DNA from: an uncultured Eubacteriales bacterium
GTDB taxonomy: Bacteria > Bacillota > Clostridia > Peptostreptococcales > Anaerovoracaceae
Reading direction: 5' to 3'
Assembly (NCBI GenBank): GCA_902793875.1
Contig: CADBFL010000071.1
Location: 1-13,318, forward strand
Length of the DNA: 13,318 nt
This document shows, piece after piece, positions 6,783 through 12,850 of the stretch; the first letter of the stretch is position 1, and each line of letters opens with the position of its first letter. Made by a program: the position numbers and the translations under genes. The notes under the pieces were generated by a model that searched no databases, had not been told where the DNA came from, and was given only the letters and a program-made list of their open reading frames with translations.

Positions 6783-7008
6783 GATACCCTCCCTGTCTCA
6801 TGATTCTTTTGATAAAAGAGGAGAAACATCGTTAGCGCAAATGCGAGGTTTCTGCCGCCGCCGTCTGCCTGGCGCGGTCTCCCGTGAAGCGGCGTCAGCC
6901 TTCGCTGACAGACGTGCAGCAGCTGCACATTCTCCTCTTTGTGGATATTCTAATGCCGTCGGCCCCTAATGTCCAGCCTCAGGCGCGGCCTGCGAAAGCA
7001 GGCCCCCT
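6783..7008 (-). other. Structured non-coding stretch upstream of the Nif11-like peptide
   Basis: No convincing gene in these 226 bases. An 11-bp perfect inverted repeat (AAAGAGGAGAA 6815-6825; TTCTCCTCTTT 6930-6940) encloses 104 bases. Inside are two more perfect hairpins: GTCAGC-CTTC-GCTGAC (6894-6909) and GTGCAG-CAG-CTGCAC (6914-6928). Read on the minus strand, the 3' arm runs into TTTT, about 30 bases before the peptide's ribosome site. This fits a 5' leader with an attenuator or riboswitch-like fold. An independent small RNA is the alternative. No known riboswitch consensus was recognised. Confidence 0.5.
6987..7004 (-). terminator. Hairpin just downstream of the Fic gene
   Basis: GGCCTGC-GAAA-GCAGGCC, a perfect 7-bp stem with a four-base loop, starting 4 bases past the Fic stop codon. 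In the Fic direction (minus) there is no U-tract, so it is a weak or factor-dependent terminator, or an mRNA-stability element. Confidence 0.4.
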
Positions 7009-7731
7009 TCACGGGCAGCGGCGGATCGCTGTTTCCAGACAGTGATACGCCTCCGCCAGCGTGTCTTTCATGAAAGGCACGAACAGGTCATCCTCAAGAG
7101 GCTTCATGCCGTAGCATATCCCGGATGCCCGTATGATGTGAAAAAAGTGCTCATTGCTGTGGCGCAGTTTCAATATGCAGTCCCACGGAGTATAGACCGC
7201 GCAGGAATAGCCCGCCTGCTGCAGCAGATATTGTCCGATCAGGACGCTCAGCCGTCCGTTTCCGTCCAGCATGGGATGGATACAGGCAAACTCCAGAAGG
7301 AACCGGCATATGTCATCCAGCCTGGCATCGGCATCTTTATCGCTGCCGGGGTCCCCGCAGACCGCCTCCGGCCTTTCACCCAGATACCTGTATTTCCCGC
7401 ACAGCGCTTCCATGGCGGACGGCGTCTCCTCCCATGTCGCGGGGATATAGAAGCTGTCCATGCACTTCACATGACAGTTGCGCGGTTTCCATCCCCGACA
7501 CTCCGCCTCTGTATCCTCCGTAAGCGCTCTGTATACCGAAAGAATGAGCTCCGTGTCCAGCGGCAGATCTTCTGCATCACGGATCAGCCGGAAAGCGTTC
7601 ATCTCGTTCAGTGCGGGTTCGTAATGTGTCGCCGCATACAGCTGCACAAGATGTATGCCCTCGCGGAACTCCTCCGGCAGCTCCTGCCGGAGCTTTTTAT
7701 CCAGCGCCATCAGTTCCGTTGCTGTCGTCAT
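7009..7731 (-). CDS. Fic domain protein (putative AMPylase or related nucleotidyl/phospho-transferase)
   Basis: A 240-residue protein with the Fic active-site loop IHPMLDGNGR (His152 to Arg160). Family members use this His to transfer AMP or another phosphate-containing moiety to a hydroxyl side chain. The loop matches HPFx[D/E]GNGR except Met for Phe, and the Arg usual three residues after GNGR is Val. The flap region IPATWEETPSAMEAL is also typical. The inhibitory-helix position reads AATHYEP (34-40) where a canonical class II motif would be S/T-x-x-x-E-G/N, so auto-inhibition may be weakened. GGGAGAAAGG lies directly upstream of ATG 7729-7731. No separate antitoxin (FicA/VbhA-like) is seen next to it. 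It could be a standalone regulator, a toxin, or a phage-defence component; targets cannot be inferred. Confidence 0.87.
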   Translation of the reverse strand: MTTATELMALDKKLRQELPEEFREGIHLVQLYAATHYEPALNEMNAFRLIRDAEDLPLDTELILSVYRALTEDTEAECRGWKPRNCHVKCMDSFYIPATWEETPSAMEALCGKYRYLGERPEAVCGDPGSDKDADARLDDICRFLLEFACIHPMLDGNGRLSVLIGQYLLQQAGYSCAVYTPWDCILKLRHSNEHFFHIIRASGICYGMKPLEDDLFVPFMKDTLAEAYHCLETAIRRCP

Positions 7732-7779
7732 CGCCTTTCTCCCTGTTTCCTGCCGGCACTTCTGTCTTCATGCTATACG

Positions 7780-7790
7780 ATTTTATCACA
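7780..7790 (-). promoter_or_regulatory. Candidate extended -10 element (TGTGATAAAAT) for the Fic gene
   Basis: Minus-strand TGTGATAAAAT about 49 bases before the Fic ATG, identical to the 11-mer before the DUF3089 fragment. TGn plus GATAAA suggests an extended -10; no clear -35 is visible. Confidence 0.35.
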
Positions 7791-7801
7791 GAGGAGGAGA
7801 C

Positions 7802-7882
7802 ATGCAGCGGAAAAGCTGTTGTTTTGCTGTTTTGCTTTTATGCTTTTCCGATTTTTCCGCCGGCCCGTGTGTGATAAACTGA
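7802..7882 (+). CDS. Possible 26-residue leader peptide upstream of the protease gene
   Basis: ATG at 7802 is preceded 3-4 bases upstream by GAGGAGGAG, one of the best ribosome sites in the window. The 26 codons encode MQRKSCCFAVLLLCFSDFSA and a short tail ending CVIN. The product is hydrophobic with four Cys and resembles a lipoprotein or signal-peptide start or a leader peptide. It lies about 60 bases before the protease signal-peptide ORF. Two mutually exclusive pairings overlap it: CGGAAAAGC (7808-7816) with GCTTTTCCG (7842-7850), or GCGGAAAA (7807-7814) with TTTTCCGC (7853-7860). That layout would suit attenuation. There is no homology support, so it could be chance. Confidence 0.3.
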   Translation: MQRKSCCFAVLLLCFSDFSAGPCVIN

Positions 7883-7945
7883 TATCGTAATCGACAGACA
7901 GTTACACTGTAAAACTTTTACATAGATAAAGGTATGGGAAGAGCG

Positions 7946-8161
7946 ATGAAAAAGTGTCTTAGTATCATGATGCTCGCAGCGATGCTGTGTGTGTGCGCTG
8001 CCGCAGCAGGTACTCCCGCATATGCGGAAGCTGATTTTGACTCGTGGGGGCTCGCGGCTCCGCCCAGCGATGATACGAAAAATGTCACCCTGAAGAGCAA
8101 GTCGGCTCCCGTCAGCGAGATCACTCCGGTCGATACGGAATTCATGTCAACAGCATGCTGA
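7946..8161 (+). pseudogene. Signal peptide and pro-region of the IdeS-like protease, separated by a frameshift
   Basis: The ATG at 7946 follows GGGAAGAG and encodes MKKCLSIMMLAAMLCVCAAA, then AGTPAYA. This is a clear Sec signal peptide with a positively charged start, a hydrophobic core and an AxA cleavage site. About 40 pro-region residues follow (DFDSWGLAAPPSDDTKN, LKSKSAPVSEITPVDTEF) before TGA at 8159-8161. An in-frame ATG at 7934 is possible but poorly spaced from a ribosome site. The protease frame (8155 on) is shifted by -1 relative to this one and overlaps it at ATGCTGA. The two pieces together make one secreted protein of about 610 residues, so a single-base-class indel near 8150 is the simplest explanation. 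No slippery heptamer is present. Confidence 0.72.
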
Positions 8162-9777
8162 ATGCCCTCATGGAGCATTTCCAGGACAGCGGTGAAGGTT
8201 CCGACACTCCTGTCAGAGTAGAAGAGGCTTCCTTTATCGATGCTGAGAAATGGAATTGCCTCGAAAAAAAGCCGTTTGATTATTACGGCGGATACGACAC
8301 CATGCACTGCTGGGCAGCCTCCTGCTCCAACATGCTCTGGCTGTCAGGCTGGGCCGCTGATATCACGAACCCGCGGACCGGTCAGCCATTCAGCTCTGAA
8401 GACGACATATTTGCGTACTATAATGTAAATTTTACAGACAGAGGCAGCAATGCCGATCGTGGCATAGACTGGTTTTTCATGGGGGAGTTCTTCCTCAGCG
8501 GAGCCTCAAGCAGCGCGGGAGTAACGAAAAAAGGCTCAGGCGGTTTGAAGAGGGATTTTGTAAGCTCTTTAGCTCAGACGCAGTACGACCTTGTCAAAAG
8601 GCCTTCGGATATAGAGAAAATGCTCAGAGTCGCCGCTGATCCCGAAGACCGCTCAGTGTTTGAGGTCTCTTTGGGTTCTGTGTCCTCGTCCGGGCTCTCC
8701 GGCTCTCAGCATGCTGTGACCGGGATCGGGCTCATAACGGATCCGGATGCGGATGACATTGCGGAAAAATACAAGGCGATCATCCTGATCGATAGTGACA
8801 ACGACGGCATCCCTGCAGAAGAAGAGCTTCCCGGATGGCAGACGATCATAGACAGGCTTAAGCAAGCCGTGCCATTCTCGAAAGATTACTTTGACATCAT
8901 GGATGAATTGATAAGCTATATGGAAGGCCGAAAGCTGCTCCGGCCGAATTCCTACACCGTATATAAGCTCAGATATTCCAGAGACGTAAACGGGACCCCG
9001 TACTGGGAGATCGTCGGGTATTCCGATGATGAGCCTACAGCGATCTATGATATCGACGAGCTTTCCTGCCCGTCGAATAAAGTCATCTCCGGGTGCACCG
9101 AAGACAGAGGATCCATGGATGTAAACTCCGATGTGGATCTTACTCTCGACAATCTTTTCACCACTTCAGATGAAGAAAGTCTGCAGGATCCTTACGCTAT
9201 GCCGGATGATGCAGAGAAAACCGAGTTTGAGCAGGGTGAGCCCGTGAACATCAACTATTTCCTCGCAAACAGGAGCAATGTTGACCTGGGCGGCGAATTC
9301 TCCGATGGAGAAAATGTCCTCGTAGAATGGATCGTGACCCGCGACAGCGACGGAAGCACTGTAGCATCAGGCTCCGCTGATCAGCTGTTCAATATCTGCG
9401 CCGGTGCCGAAACCGGCGCAATGCTCTACCTGAACAAAACCGCTTCCGGCTATGAGAAATGGCAGCCCGGCGCATACACCGCGACAGTGGGCTTCAACAA
9501 AGATGAGAAGGTCCGGGAGGCATATTTTAAAAACAATCTGGACAGGGACGTGCACTTCACGATCACAGAAAAAGCCGATCCTGAACATCGCGACGACGGG
9601 CCGCATGACAGCGGCAGTCCGCAAAAGGGCAACGATCCGCAAAAAGGTTCAGCAAAAGCTGCAAGGACCGGTGATGAAGCGAACCTTGCCTTGTGGATGC
9701 TGACAGCGGCGCTCGCCGCAGCAGCACTTGCCGTTATGATGATCCTAAAGACAGGACTGACAGGAAAAAACCGCTAG
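8155..9777 (+). CDS. IdeS/Mac-like surface cysteine protease with C-terminal TGD/TM anchor (signal peptide out of frame)
   Basis: 540 codons. Residues about 40-220 carry a cysteine-protease layout: DTMHCWAASCSNML (Cys52), SGSQHAVTGIG (His186) and AIILIDSDNDGI (Asp213/Asp215). The C-W-A-A, H and D-S-D spacing resembles the IdeS/Mac (C66) family of secreted streptococcal immunoglobulin-cleaving endopeptidases. Residues about 350-490 form a beta-rich, CARDB-like stalk (EPVNINYFLANRSN, WQPGAYTATVGFN). A polar linker follows (DGPHDSGSPQKGNDPQKGS), then ARTGDEANLALW, a hydrophobic span and GKNR. This is the TGD-type C-terminal anchor common in Clostridia; it is sortase-like but has no LPxTG. Met8155 has no ribosome site and the exporting signal lies in the overlapping upstream frame, so as written the protease would be made poorly or kept in the cytosol. 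The substrate is unknown. Confidence 0.78.
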   Translation: MLNALMEHFQDSGEGSDTPVRVEEASFIDAEKWNCLEKKPFDYYGGYDTMHCWAASCSNMLWLSGWAADITNPRTGQPFSSEDDIFAYYNVNFTDRGSNADRGIDWFFMGEFFLSGASSSAGVTKKGSGGLKRDFVSSLAQTQYDLVKRPSDIEKMLRVAADPEDRSVFEVSLGSVSSSGLSGSQHAVTGIGLITDPDADDIAEKYKAIILIDSDNDGIPAEEELPGWQTIIDRLKQAVPFSKDYFDIMDELISYMEGRKLLRPNSYTVYKLRYSRDVNGTPYWEIVGYSDDEPTAIYDIDELSCPSNKVISGCTEDRGSMDVNSDVDLTLDNLFTTSDEESLQDPYAMPDDAEKTEFEQGEPVNINYFLANRSNVDLGGEFSDGENVLVEWIVTRDSDGSTVASGSADQLFNICAGAETGAMLYLNKTASGYEKWQPGAYTATVGFNKDEKVREAYFKNNLDRDVHFTITEKADPEHRDDGPHDSGSPQKGNDPQKGSAKAARTGDEANLALWMLTAALAAAALAVMMILKTGLTGKNR

Positions 9778-9863
9778 CCCCTGAGGGTCAGCGGTCTTCC
9801 ATACAGCCTTGAGGGAGCGTGCGGTTAAGTCTGTAAAATGCTCCATATGGCAGCTAACTTACG

Positions 9864-9899
9864 CAGGGTGACCGGCAGAAATGCCGGCCGCCCTGTTTT
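9864..9899 (+). terminator. Intrinsic terminator of the protease gene
   Basis: Stem CAGGGTG-a-CCGGC / GCCGG-c-CGCCCTG (9864-9876 with 9883-9895, one mismatch and one G-T pair), 6-base loop AGAAAT, followed at once by TTTT. It lies about 87 bases past the protease stop. Confidence 0.85.
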
Positions 9900-10147
9900 C
9901 AGCACTGTAATTTATTGAGCTTTAAGGTCAATAAGAATCTCCGGACTGCCCCGAGCGACCCGCGCTGGCAGCGGTCACTACTAAACCCTGCCGCCAGCTA
10001 TAGCATGCGTCGATCGGCTGGCAGTCTCCGCGAGCGCCAGGAGCGCGAGCTGTTATTCCGGCATCCGTCCTTCATACATAACGCAGACTTCGTTGTAAGC
10101 ATTGCCCCAATTCCGGTTAAATACGAAAACAATTCTGGTTTTCGGCA
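9900..10147. other. Non-coding stretch with GC-rich hairpins
   Basis: No supported gene. Between about 9960 and 10065 the DNA is GC-rich and self-complementary. GCTGGC (9964-9969) pairs with GCCAGC (9993-9998) and extends inward by four more pairs after one mismatch. CTGGC (10018-10022) pairs with GCCAG (10036-10040). The 8-mer GCTGGCAG occurs twice. It could be a small RNA, mRNA debris or mobile-element remains. The 3' part, next to the repeat array, is AT-richer and shows nothing recognisable. Confidence 0.4.
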
Positions 10148-10490
10148 TTTGGGACGGAAGTTTTTCTCCCCGATCCCTTGCTGACTTCCGTACCAAAGGA
10201 CTGTTTTCACTGTTTGGGACGGAAGTTTTTCTCCCTGTATGCTTGCTGACTTCCGTACCAAAGGCCTGTTTTCACTGTTTGGTACGGAAGTTTTGCTCCC
10301 CGGTCCCTTGCTGACTTCCGTACCAGAGGCCTATTTTCACTGTTTGGGACGGAAGTTTTGCTCCCTGTATGCTTGCTGACTTCCGTCCCCGTGGCCTGTT
10401 TTCACTGCTTGGTACGGAAGTTTTTCTCCCCGATCCCTTGCTGACTTCCGTCCCCGGGGCCTGTTTTCGCTGTTTGGGACGGAAGTCAGC
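10148..10490. repeat. 65-bp tandem array of inverted-arm units with two alternating loop types
   Basis: The core ACGGAAGT recurs at 10154, 10219, 10284, 10349, 10414 and 10479, an exact 65-bp step: five full units and one half unit. Each unit is a left arm (TTTGGGACGGAAGT or TTTGGTACGGAAGT, 14 bp), a 22-bp loop, a right arm (ACTTCCGTACCAAA or ACTTCCGTCCCC-type) and a 15-bp linker near GGCCTGTTTTCACTG. Loops alternate. Units 1, 3 and 5 carry CCCCGATCCC or CCCCGGTCCC; units 2 and 4 carry CCCTGTATGC. This gives a 130-bp higher-order period. The last half unit instead forms a 15-bp perfect inverted repeat with unit 5 (10440-10454 with 10476-10490). Not a CRISPR, because the spacers repeat. Not a protein repeat, because 65 is not divisible by three. 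REP/BIME-like or a protein-binding array are possible. Confidence 0.92.
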
Positions 10491-10631
10491 TCTCGGAATT
10501 ACTATTGCTGCAACCGTCTTGTATTGCAATTCTTTTGTTTTTTAAGAAAAATCTCAAAAATAGTGCTCTTTTTGTTGGATTTAGTGCGTTTTCTGTTCGA
10601 CATTATTTTTGTATGTCATTATCATTTATAT
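10491..10631 (+). promoter_or_regulatory. AT-rich upstream region of the nuclease-like gene
   Basis: After the repeats the sequence becomes strongly AT-rich up to the start at 10632. TTCGAC followed 18 bases later by TATCAT, ending only a few bases before the ATG, is a weak promoter candidate that would give an almost leaderless message. No ribosome site is visible before either 10632 or the alternative start at 10524. Confidence 0.3.
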
Positions 10632-11534
10632 ATGAGTACCAGTCTGATACATGAATCAAAAGCAATACTGGAAGATCTGAAGAATATGAAGCGCAGGATG
10701 GACAATCAGCTGGCTTCTCTTGACTCTTATGGTGCCTGGAAACTCAAAAGGAACAGTGCTAAACAATCGAAGCACTGCTATTATGACTTGATCCTGCCCG
10801 GGTCAAAGAAAGGTAAGTATCTGGGGAATGAATCAAATGAAACGGTACTGAATGTAAAAAGATATCGCTATGCGAAAAAGGCAGTTGAGATAATCGAAAA
10901 AGATATCGAGGCGCTGGAGAGCCTGATCAAAAACTATGTCAGTCCGGACTACAGCAATATCAACAGCTGTTTGCCGGCAACTTACCGGACCGATCTGGCT
11001 GTTGATAAGTCGGACGAAGCGTTCAGCGCCGTGTTGCCTCCGGAAGCAATCAAATGGGTACAGGATCTCAGGAAAGAGAAAGAGAAGTACCCTCCTTACA
11101 AGCCGGAACAGCTTAAGTATGAAGCTCTTGACGGAACTAAGATGCGCTCTTTGGGAGAAGTTATCATTGCAAATTTCCTCCTGATGACAGGGATTCCCTT
11201 TGTTTATGAAGTGCCAATGAGGATCAAAGGAGAGCTCGTGCTCCCTGATTTCAGGATTCTTTCTTTGATAGATTTGAAAACAGTGATCATAATTGAACAT
11301 CAGGGAATGATTTTCACTGAAGATTATCCATTTAAATATATCCGCTCACTAAGACTTTATCTGCAAAGTGATCTGGTTATCAATCAGGATCTGTTCTTTA
11401 CTTTTACCGATGAAAAAGGCAAATTAGATATCCGACAGCTAGCGTGTATAATCAGAAAATTTGTGAAGCCGTCTATCGACACAGAGATGGCGGGTTATAT
11501 GCAGGATGCTCCTGCCATCATTGAAAAAGAGTAA
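10632..11534 (+). CDS. PD-(D/E)XK-like nuclease domain protein, AT-rich accessory gene
   Basis: About 300 residues from ATG 10632. N-terminal part: charged and helical (ESKAILEDLKNMKRRMDNQL; later KKAVEIIEKDIEALESLIKN), likely coiled. Residues about 170-260 fit a PD-(D/E)XK nuclease core: RSLGE (Glu176), FVYEVPM, LPDF (Asp206) and IIIEHQGM (Glu222-His-Gln224), followed by a helix and strands. Gln in place of Lys is tolerated in several restriction-like families. I recognise the general family, common in clostridial accessory DNA, but not a named member. The gene is visibly richer in A+T than its neighbours, lacks a ribosome site, and sits between a repeat array and a bidirectional terminator, which points to horizontal acquisition. 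The frame is open back to 10524, but the extra 36 codons are Phe/Leu/Ile-rich translation of AT-rich DNA, so 10632 is preferred. DNA cleavage is inferred. Confidence 0.68.
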   Translation: MSTSLIHESKAILEDLKNMKRRMDNQLASLDSYGAWKLKRNSAKQSKHCYYDLILPGSKKGKYLGNESNETVLNVKRYRYAKKAVEIIEKDIEALESLIKNYVSPDYSNINSCLPATYRTDLAVDKSDEAFSAVLPPEAIKWVQDLRKEKEKYPPYKPEQLKYEALDGTKMRSLGEVIIANFLLMTGIPFVYEVPMRIKGELVLPDFRILSLIDLKTVIIIEHQGMIFTEDYPFKYIRSLRLYLQSDLVINQDLFFTFTDEKGKLDIRQLACIIRKFVKPSIDTEMAGYMQDAPAIIEKE

Positions 11535-11576
11535 GCGGAAAACCGCAAGTACCTACAAACTGAATATAACGGGGTT

Positions 11577-11619
11577 AAAATGGTTTGAAAAGCGCAGAAC
11601 CTTTTCTAACCATTTTTAT
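11577..11619. terminator. Bidirectional intrinsic terminator
   Basis: AAAATGGTT-t-GAAAAG, 8-base loop, CTTTTC-t-AACCATTTT (11577-11592 with 11601-11616), followed by further T residues. The 5' A-run makes it work on both strands, so it can end the nuclease-like gene (plus) and read-through from the MobA remnant (minus). Confidence 0.8.
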
Positions 11620-11790
11620 CCTGGAGTGATTCGCGGCGACAGGTACGTGAGGTTTACCGCTTACCATCTACAGCCTGTTCAGACAAATTCCCGTAAACAA
11701 AAGGACCTCCATGTGGAGGTTTCTTTGCCTGGAGCTGATGTTCATAGCTGAAACGCTGTGATCCTTCAATTGCAATGATTAGCGGATGTC
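11620..11790. other. Intergenic stretch with a second small hairpin
   Basis: No supported gene. The only structure seen is ACCTCC-ATGT-GGAGGT (11705-11720) followed by TTCTTT, which looks like a small intrinsic terminator in the plus direction. Confidence 0.45.
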
Positions 11791-12270
11791 TCATCTCGCA
11801 CGTCCGGAAATGCTCAGTAATTCCTCCATGTTGTTGATGTTCATGAACAGCTTTTCTTCAAGATCCGCCTCTGCGGCATCGATTATCCTGTATCTGACCT
11901 TTTCAATAGTCCTCAGGATCTTGTACCCCGCATTCGCGATGTCCTCTTCCAGTGCCGGCAGGCATCGGACCGAATACCATCCGAAGGTCGTCTGCAGTCT
12001 TCCGTCAGCTGTCTTCCAGAGCACCGCGTCGGTTTCAGGATCGATATAGCCGCGCAGCTTCAGGGTGACCTCCGAAGTGTAAAACGGGGCATCGCAGGGA
12101 GCAAAGAAAAGTCCGTCAAGGCCATCTTCATTCGCCTTCTTCAGGCAGGAATAGATGCCGCCCATCGGGCCGATAAATTTACCCTCTGAGTCGGTCACAC
12201 TGTCTTTGACCGCTGTCCAGCCGTCCGGTACTTCCTGATCATATGCCGCTGCGGACAGATAGCACGGCAT
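11791..12270 (-). pseudogene. MobA-like nucleotidyltransferase, 5'-truncated
   Basis: 159 codons matching the middle and end of the MobA / NTP_transf_3 family (molybdenum cofactor guanylyltransferase and relatives): KFIGPMGGIYSCLKKA (GPMGG 34-38), FFAPCDAPF (Asp60, metal-binding position), DAVLWKTADGRLQTTFGWYS, and a C-terminal FMNINNMEELLS (the NiNtpeD-type end). The essential N-terminal nucleotide-binding loop (GGxSxRMGxxK, normally about the first 25 residues) is absent. The frame upstream of Met 12270 adds only about five more residues before a TGA, and no ribosome site precedes the ATG. The gene has therefore lost roughly its first 45 codons and is very unlikely to be active. The divergent TetR remnant starts about 20 bases away and is truncated in the same way. 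Confidence 0.75.
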
Positions 12271-12307
12271 GCCCGTGCGGACATCTCAGAAGCTATTCTT
12301 TCCCTAA
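12271..12307. other. Junction joining the MobA-like and TetR-like remnants
   Basis: A junction segment of about 20-35 bp in which the MobA frame (minus) ends at a TGA near 12286 and the TetR frame (plus) begins after TAA 12305-12307. Both divergent genes lost their starts here together with any shared promoter. No inverted repeat, target-site duplication or insertion-sequence end is seen, so a simple deletion is favoured. Confidence 0.55.
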
Positions 12308-12808
12308 TTCGCAGCTATCACCATCGACGATATCTGCGAAAAGGCCGGTGTGAGCCGCCGCACTTTCTACAGATATTATTCGGACAAGCACGCGCTTCTG
12401 AAGGATGTCTTCGTGGAATGCTTCTTTTCGAAGATATCAGCGGACGAGGACAAGGACCCTTGGGACATAACCGAGGAGATATGCGGGCAGATCTATTCAG
12501 ACAAGGATTTCTTCAACCATTCGTTTGAAGTCAAGGGACAGAACGGATTCTGGGAGGAAGTGAAGACCATACTGATGCCGTATTTTCAGCGCAGCTTCCC
12601 TTCAGTAGGCGAGGCGGACAGGATGCGGGACTTCTTCATCGAGACAGATATCTACAGAGAGCTCTCGCTCATTGAGGAGTGGATCAGAGAGGGAATGAAG
12701 ATAACTCCCGCGGAATTCGCCTCCGCGCTCAGATCGTCGTACATCATCTACGCGACCTGGATCACCGAGGTGGCAACGGGCAAGCCTGCCTCGGACTTTC
12801 CTCAGTGA
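12308..12808 (+). pseudogene. TetR-family transcriptional regulator, 5'-truncated
   Basis: From 12308 the frame reads FAAITIDDICEKAGVSRRTF, then YRYYSDKHALLKDVF. This is the second half of a TetR helix-turn-helix, in which the recognition helix is followed by the conserved F-Y-x-Y-[FY] motif. A helical ligand-binding-like domain follows to residue PASDFPQ. A TAA (12305-12307) stands directly before the first recognisable residue, so about 20-25 N-terminal residues (helix 1) are missing. The only in-frame start is a GTG at 12350, which would remove nearly all of the DNA-binding domain. It is most likely a dead gene. Codon use is like its neighbours, so this looks like local loss rather than import. 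Confidence 0.78.
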
Positions 12809-12813
12809 AGGAA

Positions 12814-12837
12814 CCGGGCGGTCATGCAGCCGCCCGG
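12814..12837 (+). terminator. GC-rich hairpin after the TetR remnant
   Basis: CCGGGCGG-TCATGCAG-CCGCCCGG, a perfect 8-bp stem 5 bases after the TetR stop. There is no immediate U-tract (a T7 run comes about 20 bases later). It lies between convergent genes and may serve both. Confidence 0.5.
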
Positions 12838-12850
12838 CTCATCATATAAT

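Noticed and set aside
6850..6890. T-box-like motif GGGAGACCGCG on the minus strand
   Set aside because: It lacks the TGG part of GGGTGGNACCGCG and no specifier or antiterminator layout is recognisable; the gene downstream is not an aminoacyl-tRNA synthetase or amino-acid gene.
7042..7890. 282-codon plus-strand ORF over the Fic gene
   Set aside because: Antisense to a gene with the diagnostic Fic loop; no family resemblance of its own.
8140..8165. Programmed -1 frameshift site
   Set aside because: No X-XXY-YYZ slippery heptamer and no downstream pseudoknot seen near the overlap; a mutation or a read error is simpler.
9655..9777. Classical LPxTG sortase signal
   Set aside because: The tail is ARTGD plus a membrane span; no LPxTG pentapeptide is present, so only a TGD-type anchor is claimed.
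10148..10490. CRISPR array
   Set aside because: Spacers are not unique; they alternate between two near-identical types, the units are long inverted arms, and no cas genes are present.
10272..10529. Repeat-derived protein ORFs on both strands across the array
   Set aside because: The 65-bp period is not a multiple of three, so each unit is read in a new frame; there is no start context or family signal.
10524..10631. Membrane-anchored N-terminus for the nuclease-like protein
   Set aside because: The Phe/Leu/Ile-rich stretch is what AT-rich non-coding DNA encodes; there is no ribosome site at 10524, though the start remains uncertain.
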